Origin: Bathyarchaeum sp965602795
GTDB taxonomy: Archaea > Thermoproteota > Bathyarchaeia > Bathyarchaeales > Bathyarchaeaceae
Assembly (NCBI GenBank): GCA_965602795.1
Contig: CBFCZR010000102.1
Span: 1 to 5,728 of the forward strand
Reading direction: 5' to 3'
Length of the DNA: 5,728 nucleotides
Positions 1 through 5,434 of this stretch are shown piece by piece (positions within the stretch are counted from its first letter, which is position 1; each line of letters starts with the position of its first letter). The notes beneath the pieces are model-generated. The model saw only the letters and a program-made list of their open reading frames with translations. It was not told the DNA's origin and made no database searches. The translations under genes were made by a program, and so were the position numbers.

Positions 1-1187
1 GTTTTGTTCATGCTGCTGACTCGCATCTGGGGTACGCCCAGTATAATCTGGATGTGCGCCGCAGAGACTTCAATAACGTGTTTGGGGAGCTGGTGGACAA
101 AACAATCGAGCTGCAGCCAGACTTTATGATAATCGCGGGGGACATCTTTGAGCATGCCCGCCCCTCAAACTCCACGCTTGAAGCGGCTATACGCAACTTT
201 CGTAGGCTCAAAGACGCTGGAATACCTGTCCTCGCGGTTGACGGTTCCCACGATTCAGCCCCTAACGCGATAACAGGCACAGTCCTCAATCCTCTGGATA
301 GCGCAGGTTTGCTTTGGTATTTGCCTCGTCATAAAGGCGCTTGCTGGAGAAACGAAAACTGCTACGTTTACGGAGTTCCCAACTTTCGAACCGCCAGAAA
401 AACCCAAGAAGAATTGCCTGCATTTCTGGAGCAAAACAAGCCTGCTCCCGACCCGGAGCTGTTTAATATTCTTGTTTTTCACATGGCTCTGGATATTCCC
501 GCCATTAAACCGCCCAAGATGGAGGCTGAAGCTGCGCCGGAAAGTCTTCCTGCGGGCTTCGATTATTACGCGGGTGGGCACATTCATAAGCCGTACAAGT
601 CCCGTTTCAAGAATGGTCTTTTGGTTTACAGTGGAAGCACTGAAACGGCGAGCTATGATGAGGCTGAAATTGAGAAGGGCTTCTATCATGTTAAGGTCAG
701 CAAGAGCGGCAAACCAAAACTGGACAGAATACGGCTGGAGACCCCACGCAAATTCATTATTTTGGAGCAGACATACACTGGTTTGACGCCCTCGAAGATA
801 ACTGAGGCAGTGGCGCAACTGGTTAAAGAAAATGACAAACCAGATGCAATCATAGTTCCGGTTATCAAGGGAGCGCTGCCTGCCGAGGCTGCACGCGGAG
901 AAATTGACCTTGCACAAATAAGAAATGCTGCGGAGAATGCTCTTCTTGTTCATCCTGTTCTTAGGCTTAAAGAAACCGAAATCTCGGAGGAGATAATCCG
1001 CTCCATATTCGGCGGAGACATGAAGGACCTGAACACGAAGGCTTACGAGTACTTCTTTGAGATTTTTTCTGAAAGTTACACAAGAGAGGAAAGCGAAAAG
1101 ATTGCGCGGCTAGCCTTTGACCTCATAGACCCGTTGGTGAATAAACGAGAAACAAACGTGAAGGAGAAGCTGGAGGAGTTTCTTTGA
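1..1187 (+). CDS. mre11: Mre11 DNA repair nuclease, 5'-truncated by the window edge
   Basis: Manganese-dependent exo/endonuclease that works with Rad50 in processing DNA double-strand breaks. The frame is open from base 3 (394 visible residues), so the real start lies just outside the window. Visible phosphodiesterase motifs, numbered from base 3: motif I ADSHLG (D6, H8), motif II AGDIF (D47), motif III GSHD (81-84), motif IV FH (H160) and motif V GGHIH (H193, H195), followed by the capping region. The C-terminal helical segment would be the Rad50-binding part. The GTG at base 54 is an internal valine, because motif I lies upstream of it. Total length of about 400 residues fits archaeal Mre11 proteins. 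Motif III has Ser where the common form is GNHD. The stop overlaps the rad50 start by four bases, so the two are co-transcribed and probably translationally coupled. Family assignment is very secure. Confidence 0.95.
   Translation, partial: FVHAADSHLGYAQYNLDVRRRDFNNVFGELVDKTIELQPDFMIIAGDIFEHARPSNSTLEAAIRNFRRLKDAGIPVLAVDGSHDSAPNAITGTVLNPLDSAGLLWYLPRHKGACWRNENCYVYGVPNFRTARKTQEELPAFLEQNKPAPDPELFNILVFHMALDIPAIKPPKMEAEAAPESLPAGFDYYAGGHIHKPYKSRFKNGLLVYSGSTETASYDEAEIEKGFYHVKVSKSGKPKLDRIRLETPRKFIILEQTYTGLTPSKITEAVAQLVKENDKPDAIIVPVIKGALPAEAARGEIDLAQIRNAAENALLVHPVLRLKETEISEEIIRSIFGGDMKDLNTKAYEYFFEIFSESYTREESEKIARLAFDLIDPLVNKRETNVKEKLEEFL
1172..1178 (+). promoter_or_regulatory. Shine-Dalgarno site for rad50, inside the end of mre11
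   Basis: The sequence GGAGGAG lies within the last mre11 codons. The GGAGG core ends 7 bases before the TTG at 1184, which is good spacing, but 22 bases before the ATG at 1199. It therefore decides the rad50 start in favour of the TTG. It also implies that rad50 can be initiated internally on the mre11-rad50 message. Confidence 0.75.
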
Positions 1188-3271
1188 AGCTGGAGTCCAT
1201 GCAGCTAGAGAACATCAGGTCGCACGTCAAAACAGTGGTTCGCTTCGGTGACGGCTTCAACTGTCTGGTGGGCGGTCTGGGACAAGGAAAATCCACGATT
1301 CTCTACGCCTTCGATTTTGTGCTCTTCGGAGACCCCATAGGCAGAAGCTACGATTACCTACTCAGAGAGGGCGCCGAGGAAGGGAAAGTAACAGCGGTTT
1401 TTGTTCAGGACGGCAGAACCTACAAGCTTCAAAGAGCACTCTACAGGCGCGGAGACGGCATCAGCCAAGACATTGACCAACTAAAGTTTTATCGAGACGG
1501 CAGGCTGGTTGCAGGCAACAAAAACGAGGCAGTTGCCGAGGAACTGAAGGCTCTGACTGGACTGGACAAGAACTTGTTCCGGGAGATTGTTTGGGTGCGC
1601 CAAGAACACCTCAAAGAACTGCTGGACATTACGCCAAGGCAACGCCAGAAAAAGCTGGACAAACTATTCGGGCTCTCCGACTACGAGGTGGCTTGGAGCG
1701 GCTTGCGCCAGTTTGAGAGAGACTATGAGGTCGAAAAGAATGTTCTTGAACGGGACGCAGACGTAATCCGTGTCGCCAAACTGGAGAGCGAATACGCCAA
1801 GGCAGTTGAAGAGTTTTCGTCTCTTACAAGTCAACTCAAGGACGCGAAAGAAAAAGTCGCCCAAACAGAATCGGTTCTCAAAGATGCAACCGAACATCTT
1901 GAGGGACTAGAAGAACTGCAAAAAGAAACCGAGGCACTGCAGAGAAGGGAGATTCAGCTTCAAACAAACATCACCAACATCGACCGCAGGGACAAAGAAC
2001 TGGCTAACCAAACTAAAACCACTGAGAAACGGCTTAGCGAGTTAGAAGAGCAGCTGGAAAAGATGGAGACACAAGAAAAGTCCCATCGAGCTACACTCCA
2101 AGAAAATGGCTTAGAAGCAGACAAAACAGTGGAAGAGTTGAGAGCCTATCTTGTTGATGTGGAGGAACAAATGAGAGCTGTAGGTGGTGAGCAGGAAGCC
2201 ACAAAAAGAGAGATGAAAACGTCTCAGAACAGGATTTCAAACCTAACAAACGAAAACAAATGCCCCACCTGCCAACAGGACCTCACCGGAGAATACAAAA
2301 AAAGGCTTCTCGAAAACTTTGAAAAAGAAAAGGCTGACTGCACAAAAAAGCTGACGGAACTGCAGAAAAAATTTGACGACCTGAAAAATCTACACAGCGC
2401 CGTCGACCTTGCCTTTTCGAATCTGCAGCAGATTCTCCCCCGAATAGAGGACATAAAACTTCAGATTACCGAAAAGAGGGAGGCACTAGCCAAGCTCTCT
2501 GCTGAGGTTGAAGAAGCACAACAGCAAAAGAAGGAGCTTGAAAAACAGCTTTCTGAAACCAGAGAGGAGATAGCTAAATTTGATGTTACTGAACTGGAGT
2601 CTGCCCGAAAACTGCAAAAAACAGCTTTCACTGACCATCTTGACGCGAAGCATGAACTAGAAAGTTTAGAGCAGAGAAAAGCGGACCTCGGGTTACGTGT
2701 AGATGAACTGAAGGAAAGATTAGACAACACCCAGAGGAAGATGGAGCGAAAAGAAAAAATCGAGAAGCTCCTTGAAATTCTTGACCGGATACGCGGCGCT
2801 TACAGAAGCATCCAGCCTAAACTCAGAAGCGAATTCGTAAAATACCTTCAAATCACGGTTCAGCGGATGTTATACAGCTTGGTTGGGGATGTGGGACCAG
2901 CATTGAACCTTAAAATCGACGAGACCTACTCGCCCTTTGTATGCAACGAAGAAGGCTACGAAAGAGAGGTTTCGAATCTTTCAGGTGGAGAACGCACACT
3001 ACTAGCCTTCGCCTACCGCATAGGTCTAGGACAACTGATCATGCAGTCTAGGACAGGTCATGGACTCTACATGCTTCTTTTGGATGAGCCAACAGAGAGC
3101 CTGGGAAGAGAAGACGGCTCCGTGGACAGGTTGGCTGAGGCAGTCAGCCGCCTAAAGGCTATCGAACAGATAATTGCTGTAACCCACAACGAAGCTTTCG
3201 CAGAAAAGGCGGAACATGTAATACGTGTAGAAAAAGAGGCTGGAGAAAGCCAAGTTTTCATGGAGAAATAG
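1184..3271 (+). CDS. rad50: Rad50 ABC-type ATPase with zinc hook
   Basis: SMC-like ATPase that partners Mre11, tethers DNA ends and gates nuclease access. Features in order: N-terminal lobe starting KLESMQLENIRSH; Walker A GGLGQGKST (30-38); Q-loop Q140; long charged coiled coil (about 170-350); zinc hook CPTC (C360, C363), almost exactly at the middle; returning coiled coil (about 370-560); ABC signature LSGGE (599-603); Walker B ending LLLDEP (D634, E635); H-loop VTHNE (H668). Length is 695 residues, against about 880 in Pyrococcus, so the coiled-coil arms are short. The start is TTG, overlapping the mre11 stop as TTGA and preceded by GGAGGAG; the N-terminus then begins MKLE, as is typical for the family. 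Oddities: Walker A has Leu-Gly where Asn-Gly is usual, and the D-loop after Walker B reads ESLG where SMC/Rad50 proteins normally have Leu-Asp. All other catalytic residues are present, so it should be active. Confidence 0.96.
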   Translation: MKLESMQLENIRSHVKTVVRFGDGFNCLVGGLGQGKSTILYAFDFVLFGDPIGRSYDYLLREGAEEGKVTAVFVQDGRTYKLQRALYRRGDGISQDIDQLKFYRDGRLVAGNKNEAVAEELKALTGLDKNLFREIVWVRQEHLKELLDITPRQRQKKLDKLFGLSDYEVAWSGLRQFERDYEVEKNVLERDADVIRVAKLESEYAKAVEEFSSLTSQLKDAKEKVAQTESVLKDATEHLEGLEELQKETEALQRREIQLQTNITNIDRRDKELANQTKTTEKRLSELEEQLEKMETQEKSHRATLQENGLEADKTVEELRAYLVDVEEQMRAVGGEQEATKREMKTSQNRISNLTNENKCPTCQQDLTGEYKKRLLENFEKEKADCTKKLTELQKKFDDLKNLHSAVDLAFSNLQQILPRIEDIKLQITEKREALAKLSAEVEEAQQQKKELEKQLSETREEIAKFDVTELESARKLQKTAFTDHLDAKHELESLEQRKADLGLRVDELKERLDNTQRKMERKEKIEKLLEILDRIRGAYRSIQPKLRSEFVKYLQITVQRMLYSLVGDVGPALNLKIDETYSPFVCNEEGYEREVSNLSGGERTLLAFAYRIGLGQLIMQSRTGHGLYMLLLDEPTESLGREDGSVDRLAEAVSRLKAIEQIIAVTHNEAFAEKAEHVIRVEKEAGESQVFMEK

Positions 3272-3304
3272 TCTCTATTAACCTTATTATTTCGGTGCAA
3301 AAGT

Positions 3305-3318
3305 GAAAAGTTTATTTT
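3305..3318 (+). promoter_or_regulatory. Possible archaeal promoter (BRE/TATA-like) for the PAS gene
   Basis: In the 83-base gap after rad50 a purine-rich GAAAAG runs directly into TTTATTTT, resembling a BRE plus TATA box. Transcription would start roughly 25 bases downstream, just ahead of the Shine-Dalgarno at 3343-3348, giving a very short leader. The match is weak, and AT-rich sequence of this kind can occur by chance. Read-through from rad50 is the alternative. Confidence 0.3.
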
Positions 3319-3354
3319 CTAAACAACACTTCATAATCAAAAGAGGAGTTTTGT

Positions 3355-3747
3355 ATGATAGAGAATTTGGAACCAGAAGTTATTGAGGCGATGCTTGATT
3401 CTATGCCTATTGAAATATCGTTTGTAGACGAGAATGATGAAGTCAGATACTTCAACAAGAATGGTGACCGCATCTTTCCTAGACCCAGAAGCATAGTGGG
3501 CAAAAACGTTCAGCAATGTCATCCCCAACAGAGCGTACACAAGGTTCTCCAGATTTTGGAAGCCTTCAAAAAGGGAGAAAGAGATGTGGCTAAGTTCTGG
3601 ATTAACCTGAAAGGCAAACAGATTTACATCAGATATTTCCCAGTTCGCGATAAGGGTGGAAAATATTTAGGCACCTTAGAAGTCAGCCAAGACGTCACAG
3701 ACATCAAGAAGATTGAGGGAGAGAAGAGGCTTCTGGACTGGAAGTAA
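3355..3747 (+). CDS. Stand-alone PAS domain protein (DUF438-associated PAS type)
   Basis: A 130-residue protein that is almost entirely one PAS domain: a short N-terminal helix, then the PAS core from about SMPIEISFVDENDEVRYF to GTLEVSQDVTDIKKIEGEK. Family-typical segments are FVDENDEVRYFN (23-34), the CHP motif (C55-H56-P57), FWINLKGK (in the second half) and IRYFPVRDKGGKYLGTLE. I recognise this as the PAS module that usually ends DUF438/hemerythrin-like proteins. Here it stands alone, with no DUF438, hemerythrin, kinase or DNA-binding part. PAS domains sense small ligands, redox state or partner proteins; the ligand cannot be told from the sequence, although Cys-His could bind heme or metal. 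The ATG is preceded by GAGGAG (3343-3348) with 6-base spacing, so the start is well supported. It lies 83 bases after rad50, and a functional link to repair is not evident. No signal peptide or membrane segment is present, so it should be cytoplasmic. Confidence 0.88.
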   Translation: MIENLEPEVIEAMLDSMPIEISFVDENDEVRYFNKNGDRIFPRPRSIVGKNVQQCHPQQSVHKVLQILEAFKKGERDVAKFWINLKGKQIYIRYFPVRDKGGKYLGTLEVSQDVTDIKKIEGEKRLLDWK

Positions 3748-3773
3748 ACTGTCTTTTCAGCTCTTCCGCAAAT

Positions 3774-3783
3774 CATAAAAAAC
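3774..3783 (+). promoter_or_regulatory. Possible TATA-like box for the secreted-protein gene
   Basis: The AT-rich CATAAAAAAC lies about 30-38 bases before the ATG at 3812. At the usual TATA-to-start distance in archaea, transcription would begin only a few bases before the ATG. There is no credible Shine-Dalgarno close to that ATG, which agrees with a leaderless or nearly leaderless message. The support is positional only. Confidence 0.3.
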
Positions 3784-3811
3784 TGAGGCAACAATCTGGT
3801 TATGATGTTTT

Positions 3812-4450
3812 ATGACCAGAAAGTTGGCATTTTGCATATTTTGTTTGGCAGTTCTTGTTGGTGTGAATTCGGCTGTTGCTTCAGCGGAGATTATTATGGG
3901 CGTGAAAAAGGGCGACTGGGTAACATATAATGTAGCTATTACGGGGGATGTTCCCGAGCAACATGATGTAACGTGGTGTAAAATTGAGGTTGTAGAGGTT
4001 GAAGAAAAAAGGGTCTATGTGGACATCACATCGAGATATTCTGATGGAAGAGAAGAAACTGTGCCCTCAACCCTGAACTTTGAGACGGGTCATATTGGAG
4101 ACTGCTTCATTATACCCGCAAACCTGAATGCTGGTGATAACTTCACGTCGCCTGAAGGCAACATAACAATCAGCGGAGTTAAAGAGAAAACCTATGCAGG
4201 TGCAACACGAAATATAGTATACGCAAGTAACCCTCAAACCACATTCCACTGGGACCGGTCCACAGGCTTTCTTTTAGCGGCAAACTCATCTGATTCCGGA
4301 TTTACCATGAACACGAAAGTGGAAAAAACAAACATGTGGCAAACGCAAATATTTGGGCTGGACCAAACCGTCTTCATTGCCCTAATAGCATTAGTGATAG
4401 TTGCTGTCTTAGTATTAGCAATCTTTCTGATACGCAAAATGAAAAAATAA
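3812..4450 (+). CDS. Secreted, C-terminally membrane-anchored protein, unknown function
   Basis: A 212-residue protein. Residues 1-25 form a signal peptide: basic MTRK, hydrophobic core, and an A-S-A cleavage site at 23-25. The ectodomain (about 26-182) is beta-rich, begins VKKGDWVTYN, and has two cysteines (C56, C98) that could form a disulfide plus three N-glycosylation sequons (N110, N117, N158). A single transmembrane helix (about 185-207) is followed by a short basic tail RKMKK, so the protein should be exposed on the outside of the cell and held by its C-terminus. I recall similar uncharacterised proteins beginning with a KKGDWV-type strand in archaeal genomes, but no function is known to me and none is assigned. 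No Shine-Dalgarno is visible; translation may be leaderless. It ends 12 bases from the stop of the convergent minus-strand gene. Confidence 0.85.
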   Translation: MTRKLAFCIFCLAVLVGVNSAVASAEIIMGVKKGDWVTYNVAITGDVPEQHDVTWCKIEVVEVEEKRVYVDITSRYSDGREETVPSTLNFETGHIGDCFIIPANLNAGDNFTSPEGNITISGVKEKTYAGATRNIVYASNPQTTFHWDRSTGFLLAANSSDSGFTMNTKVEKTNMWQTQIFGLDQTVFIALIALVIVAVLVLAIFLIRKMKK

Positions 4451-4465
4451 TTAGCTCCTTTTTTA
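4441..4465. terminator. Bidirectional T-tract terminator between convergent genes
   Basis: For plus-strand transcription there is a T6 run at 4459-4464, immediately past the stop of the secreted-protein gene. For minus-strand transcription the A6 run at 4442-4447 reads as T6 just past the stop of the membrane-protein gene. No strong hairpin is seen. Archaeal RNA polymerase terminates at T-rich tracts without a hairpin, so this 25-base segment can end both transcripts. Each T-tract lies in or beside the end of the opposing gene. Confidence 0.55.
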
Positions 4466-4720
4466 ATCCTCGGTGGGTTCCCCGCTAACAGGTAGGGGCG
4501 GAGCTGTGGAAGCCAAAGCCCAGCCTATCCATGCCACCACAAAAAGAACAGCGTAAACAATGATTAGTACCGGGACAATTATCGCCCATTCGCTGAGGCT
4601 TTTGCCCAAGAATATTATGTCGTCTGGGGACAGAAAAAGCCACCAAAAATAGCCAACCATAGCCGCTATCGCTAGCGCAAATATCAGAACACCCAAAGAT
4701 TTGTCTCTCAACAGTTTCAC
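4463..4720 (-). CDS. Two-helix membrane protein, DPM2-like candidate
   Basis: An 85-residue protein: short basic N-terminus MKLLRDK, first transmembrane helix (about 10-30), short acidic/polar loop SPDDIIFLGKSLSE, second transmembrane helix (about 46-70) and a proline-rich acidic tail. Size, two-helix layout and pattern (an aromatic-rich end to helix 1, then an A-I-x-x-P-type start to helix 2) resemble the eukaryotic DPM2 subunit, about 84 residues, which stabilises dolichol-phosphate-mannose synthase. This is from memory, without an alignment score. If correct, it would act in the membrane in lipid-linked mannose supply for glycosylation. No glycosyltransferase is in the window. The most upstream start is a GTG, since the frame has a stop six codons before it. 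A GAGG at 4722-4725 is only one base from that GTG but ten from a TTG at 4711-4709, so the start could be three codons later. It is convergent with the preceding gene. Confidence 0.75.
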   Translation of the reverse strand: MKLLRDKSLGVLIFALAIAAMVGYFWWLFLSPDDIIFLGKSLSEWAIIVPVLIIVYAVLFVVAWIGWALASTAPPLPVSGEPTED

Positions 4721-4776
4721 GCCTCGAACTAAACGCTAAACTCTCCTATCCACTTAAAACTTTCGAGACCACAAAG

Positions 4777-4788
4777 AAATTAAAAATT
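4777..4788 (-). promoter_or_regulatory. Possible TATA-like box for the two-helix membrane protein gene
   Basis: On the minus strand the sequence reads AATTTTTAATTTC-like around these bases, in the 121-base gap between the Cys-rich mini-gene and the GTG at 4720. The expected transcription start would be near 4757, leaving a leader of about 35 bases. A terminator directly upstream supports a separate promoter here. The match is only to AT-richness. Confidence 0.35.
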
Positions 4789-4806
4789 CAGGGTATTTTT
4801 GAGAAG

Positions 4807-4834
4807 AAAAAAATGGAAAGGTAGGGGAGCTTTC
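4807..4834 (-). terminator. Hairpin plus T7 terminator after the Cys-rich mini-gene
   Basis: Reading the minus strand, GAAAG (4834-4830) and CTTTC (4820-4816) can form a 5-bp stem with a 9-base loop. After two more bases a run of seven T follows (4813-4807). It begins 7 bases after the stop codon of the 52-residue ORF at 4842. The stem is weak, but the T7 run alone would suffice in archaea. Its position is good indirect evidence that the ORF is a real gene. Confidence 0.5.
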
Positions 4835-4841
4835 TTTTTGG

Positions 4842-5000
4842 CTACACTACTGTCTGCAACTTAACCGTAGGTTTCGGCTCGAAGTATGGACAGTAAACTA
4901 CGTCGTCAACGTATTGTTCAAGTCGGGTACAATAGATTCTTGATGAAATTATTGCCTCTTTACAATTCTTGCATCGATTAGAAGAGTGCTTTCGCCTCAT
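4842..5000 (-). CDS. 52-residue Cys-rich, zinc-ribbon-like small protein
   Basis: A small ORF with an ATG start and TAG stop. The N-terminus is basic (MRRKHSSNR); then comes CKNC (C10, C13), IYC (C24) and VYCPYF (C37), so four cysteines spaced CxxC-x10-C-x12-C, a plausible metal site. It ends with a polar tail. A short, basic, four-Cys ORF followed at once by a terminator is unlikely by chance. The name is descriptive; I do not recognise a named family, and nucleic-acid or protein binding would be guesses. The frame is open upstream to a TAG at 5030-5028, so a GTG at 5021 (59 residues, adding one Cys) or a TTG at 5009 are alternative starts; only weak ribosome-binding sequence precedes any of them. 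It lies 87 bases after the eL22-like gene on the same strand, possibly in one transcript. Confidence 0.62.
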   Translation of the reverse strand: MRRKHSSNRCKNCKEAIISSRIYCTRLEQYVDDVVYCPYFEPKPTVKLQTVV

Positions 5001-5070
5001 TATTCCCAAATTTTTACACACTCCAACCTACATTGGTCTTATTGATTGTATGGATTAGAATTTGGGATAA
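5000..5070. repeat. Inverted repeat around the start of the Cys-rich mini-gene
   Basis: The arm at 5000-5012 (TTATTCCCAAATT on plus) is the reverse complement of the arm at 5059-5070 (AATTTGGGATAA) apart from one extra base: 12 pairs with one bulge, including 8 uninterrupted pairs (CCCAAATT/AATTTGGG). The 46-base interior holds a smaller CCAA-N6-TTGG inverted repeat (5023-5036). In a minus-strand transcript the 3' arm would cover the bases directly before the ATG at 5000 and touch the ATG itself. It could be an RNA hairpin controlling translation, or a protein-binding site. Confidence 0.5.
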
Positions 5071-5087
5071 GTGTTATGAAGCGCAAA

Positions 5088-5372
5088 TCAATATTCAGAA
5101 AAGGTTTTCCTCTCTTTAACTATGAAACTGTTTTCTCCGCCAGAAATAACCCTGAAATCCTCCTTCAAGGCTTCTTTATGCAAAAACTTGCGAAGAAGCA
5201 ACCGCAAACATGACCTAGAAGCCTCCTTTCCTTCCTCGAAATCCATGGTCACCTCGTTTTTTGAGGCACCCACGTTGGCGTCTAACCGACCGTTCAGAAA
5301 GTCCTCCAAAAGTTTCACGCATTCATTGTCAAAGCTCTGAAGCTCAGAAACATCCACAACAACAGTTGACAC
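5088..5372 (-). CDS. Ribosomal protein eL22-like small protein
   Basis: A 94-residue protein. It starts with a strand STVVVDVSEL, followed by a helix (about 14-30), a strand NEVTMDF (39-45), and the segment CLRLLLRKFLHKEALKEDFR (55-74), then a final strand pair with VISGGENSFIVKER. The order, length and the Leu-rich segment with RKFLHKEALKEDFRV resemble the core of eukaryotic eL22 (YLTKKYLKKNNLRDWLRVV region), a large-subunit rRNA-binding protein. This is pattern matching from memory without a score. Unlike most ribosomal proteins it is net acidic (18 Asp/Glu against 14 Lys/Arg), and the eukaryotic basic N-terminal extension is absent, so it could be an eL22-fold RNA-binding protein rather than a ribosomal subunit. 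The start is GTG, with an in-frame TAG three codons upstream ruling out a longer form. A GAGG at 5387-5384 lies 11 bases before it. Cytoplasmic, no membrane segment. Confidence 0.72.
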   Translation of the reverse strand: MSTVVVDVSELQSFDNECVKLLEDFLNGRLDANVGASKNEVTMDFEEGKEASRSCLRLLLRKFLHKEALKEDFRVISGGENSFIVKERKTFSEY

Positions 5373-5421
5373 AGTAAACTAAACCTCACAACCACAAACA
5401 AAACCAGAACTAACTCTTAAA

Positions 5422-5434
5422 AGTTGTTGGTTGA
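5422..5434 (-). promoter_or_regulatory. Possible TATA-like box for the eL22-like gene
   Basis: In the 78-base gap between the ABC permease end and the eL22-like start, the minus strand contains CTTTTAAGAG. A transcription start about 25 bases downstream would leave a leader of about 30 bases that includes the GAGG site. The match is weak; read-through from the permease gene is equally possible. Confidence 0.25.

Noticed and set aside
54..56. GTG as the mre11 start codon
   Set aside because: The frame is open upstream to base 3 and encodes the nuclease motif I (Asp and His of ADSHLG), so this codon is internal.
472..786. 104-codon open frame on plus, a different frame inside mre11
   Set aside because: It overlaps the conserved nuclease core. 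The Arg- and Trp-rich translation looks like out-of-frame reading.
255..953. 232-codon open frame on the minus strand inside mre11
   Set aside because: It lies wholly antisense to a secure gene, has no recognisable domain and shows the uneven composition of a shadow frame.
2224..2730. Ser/Phe/Cys-rich minus-strand open frames opposite the rad50 coiled coil
   Set aside because: Glu/Lys-rich coiled-coil codons (GAA, GAG, AAG) read backwards give Phe, Ser and Leu; these are compositional shadows.
4067..4437. Two minus-strand open frames opposite the secreted-protein gene
   Set aside because: They are antisense to a gene with a clear signal peptide and transmembrane helix, and show no features of their own.
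5122..5340. 72-codon plus-strand open frame opposite the eL22-like gene
   Set aside because: It lies inside the minus-strand gene with no domain or ribosome-binding site. The minus-strand protein has a recognisable fold pattern.
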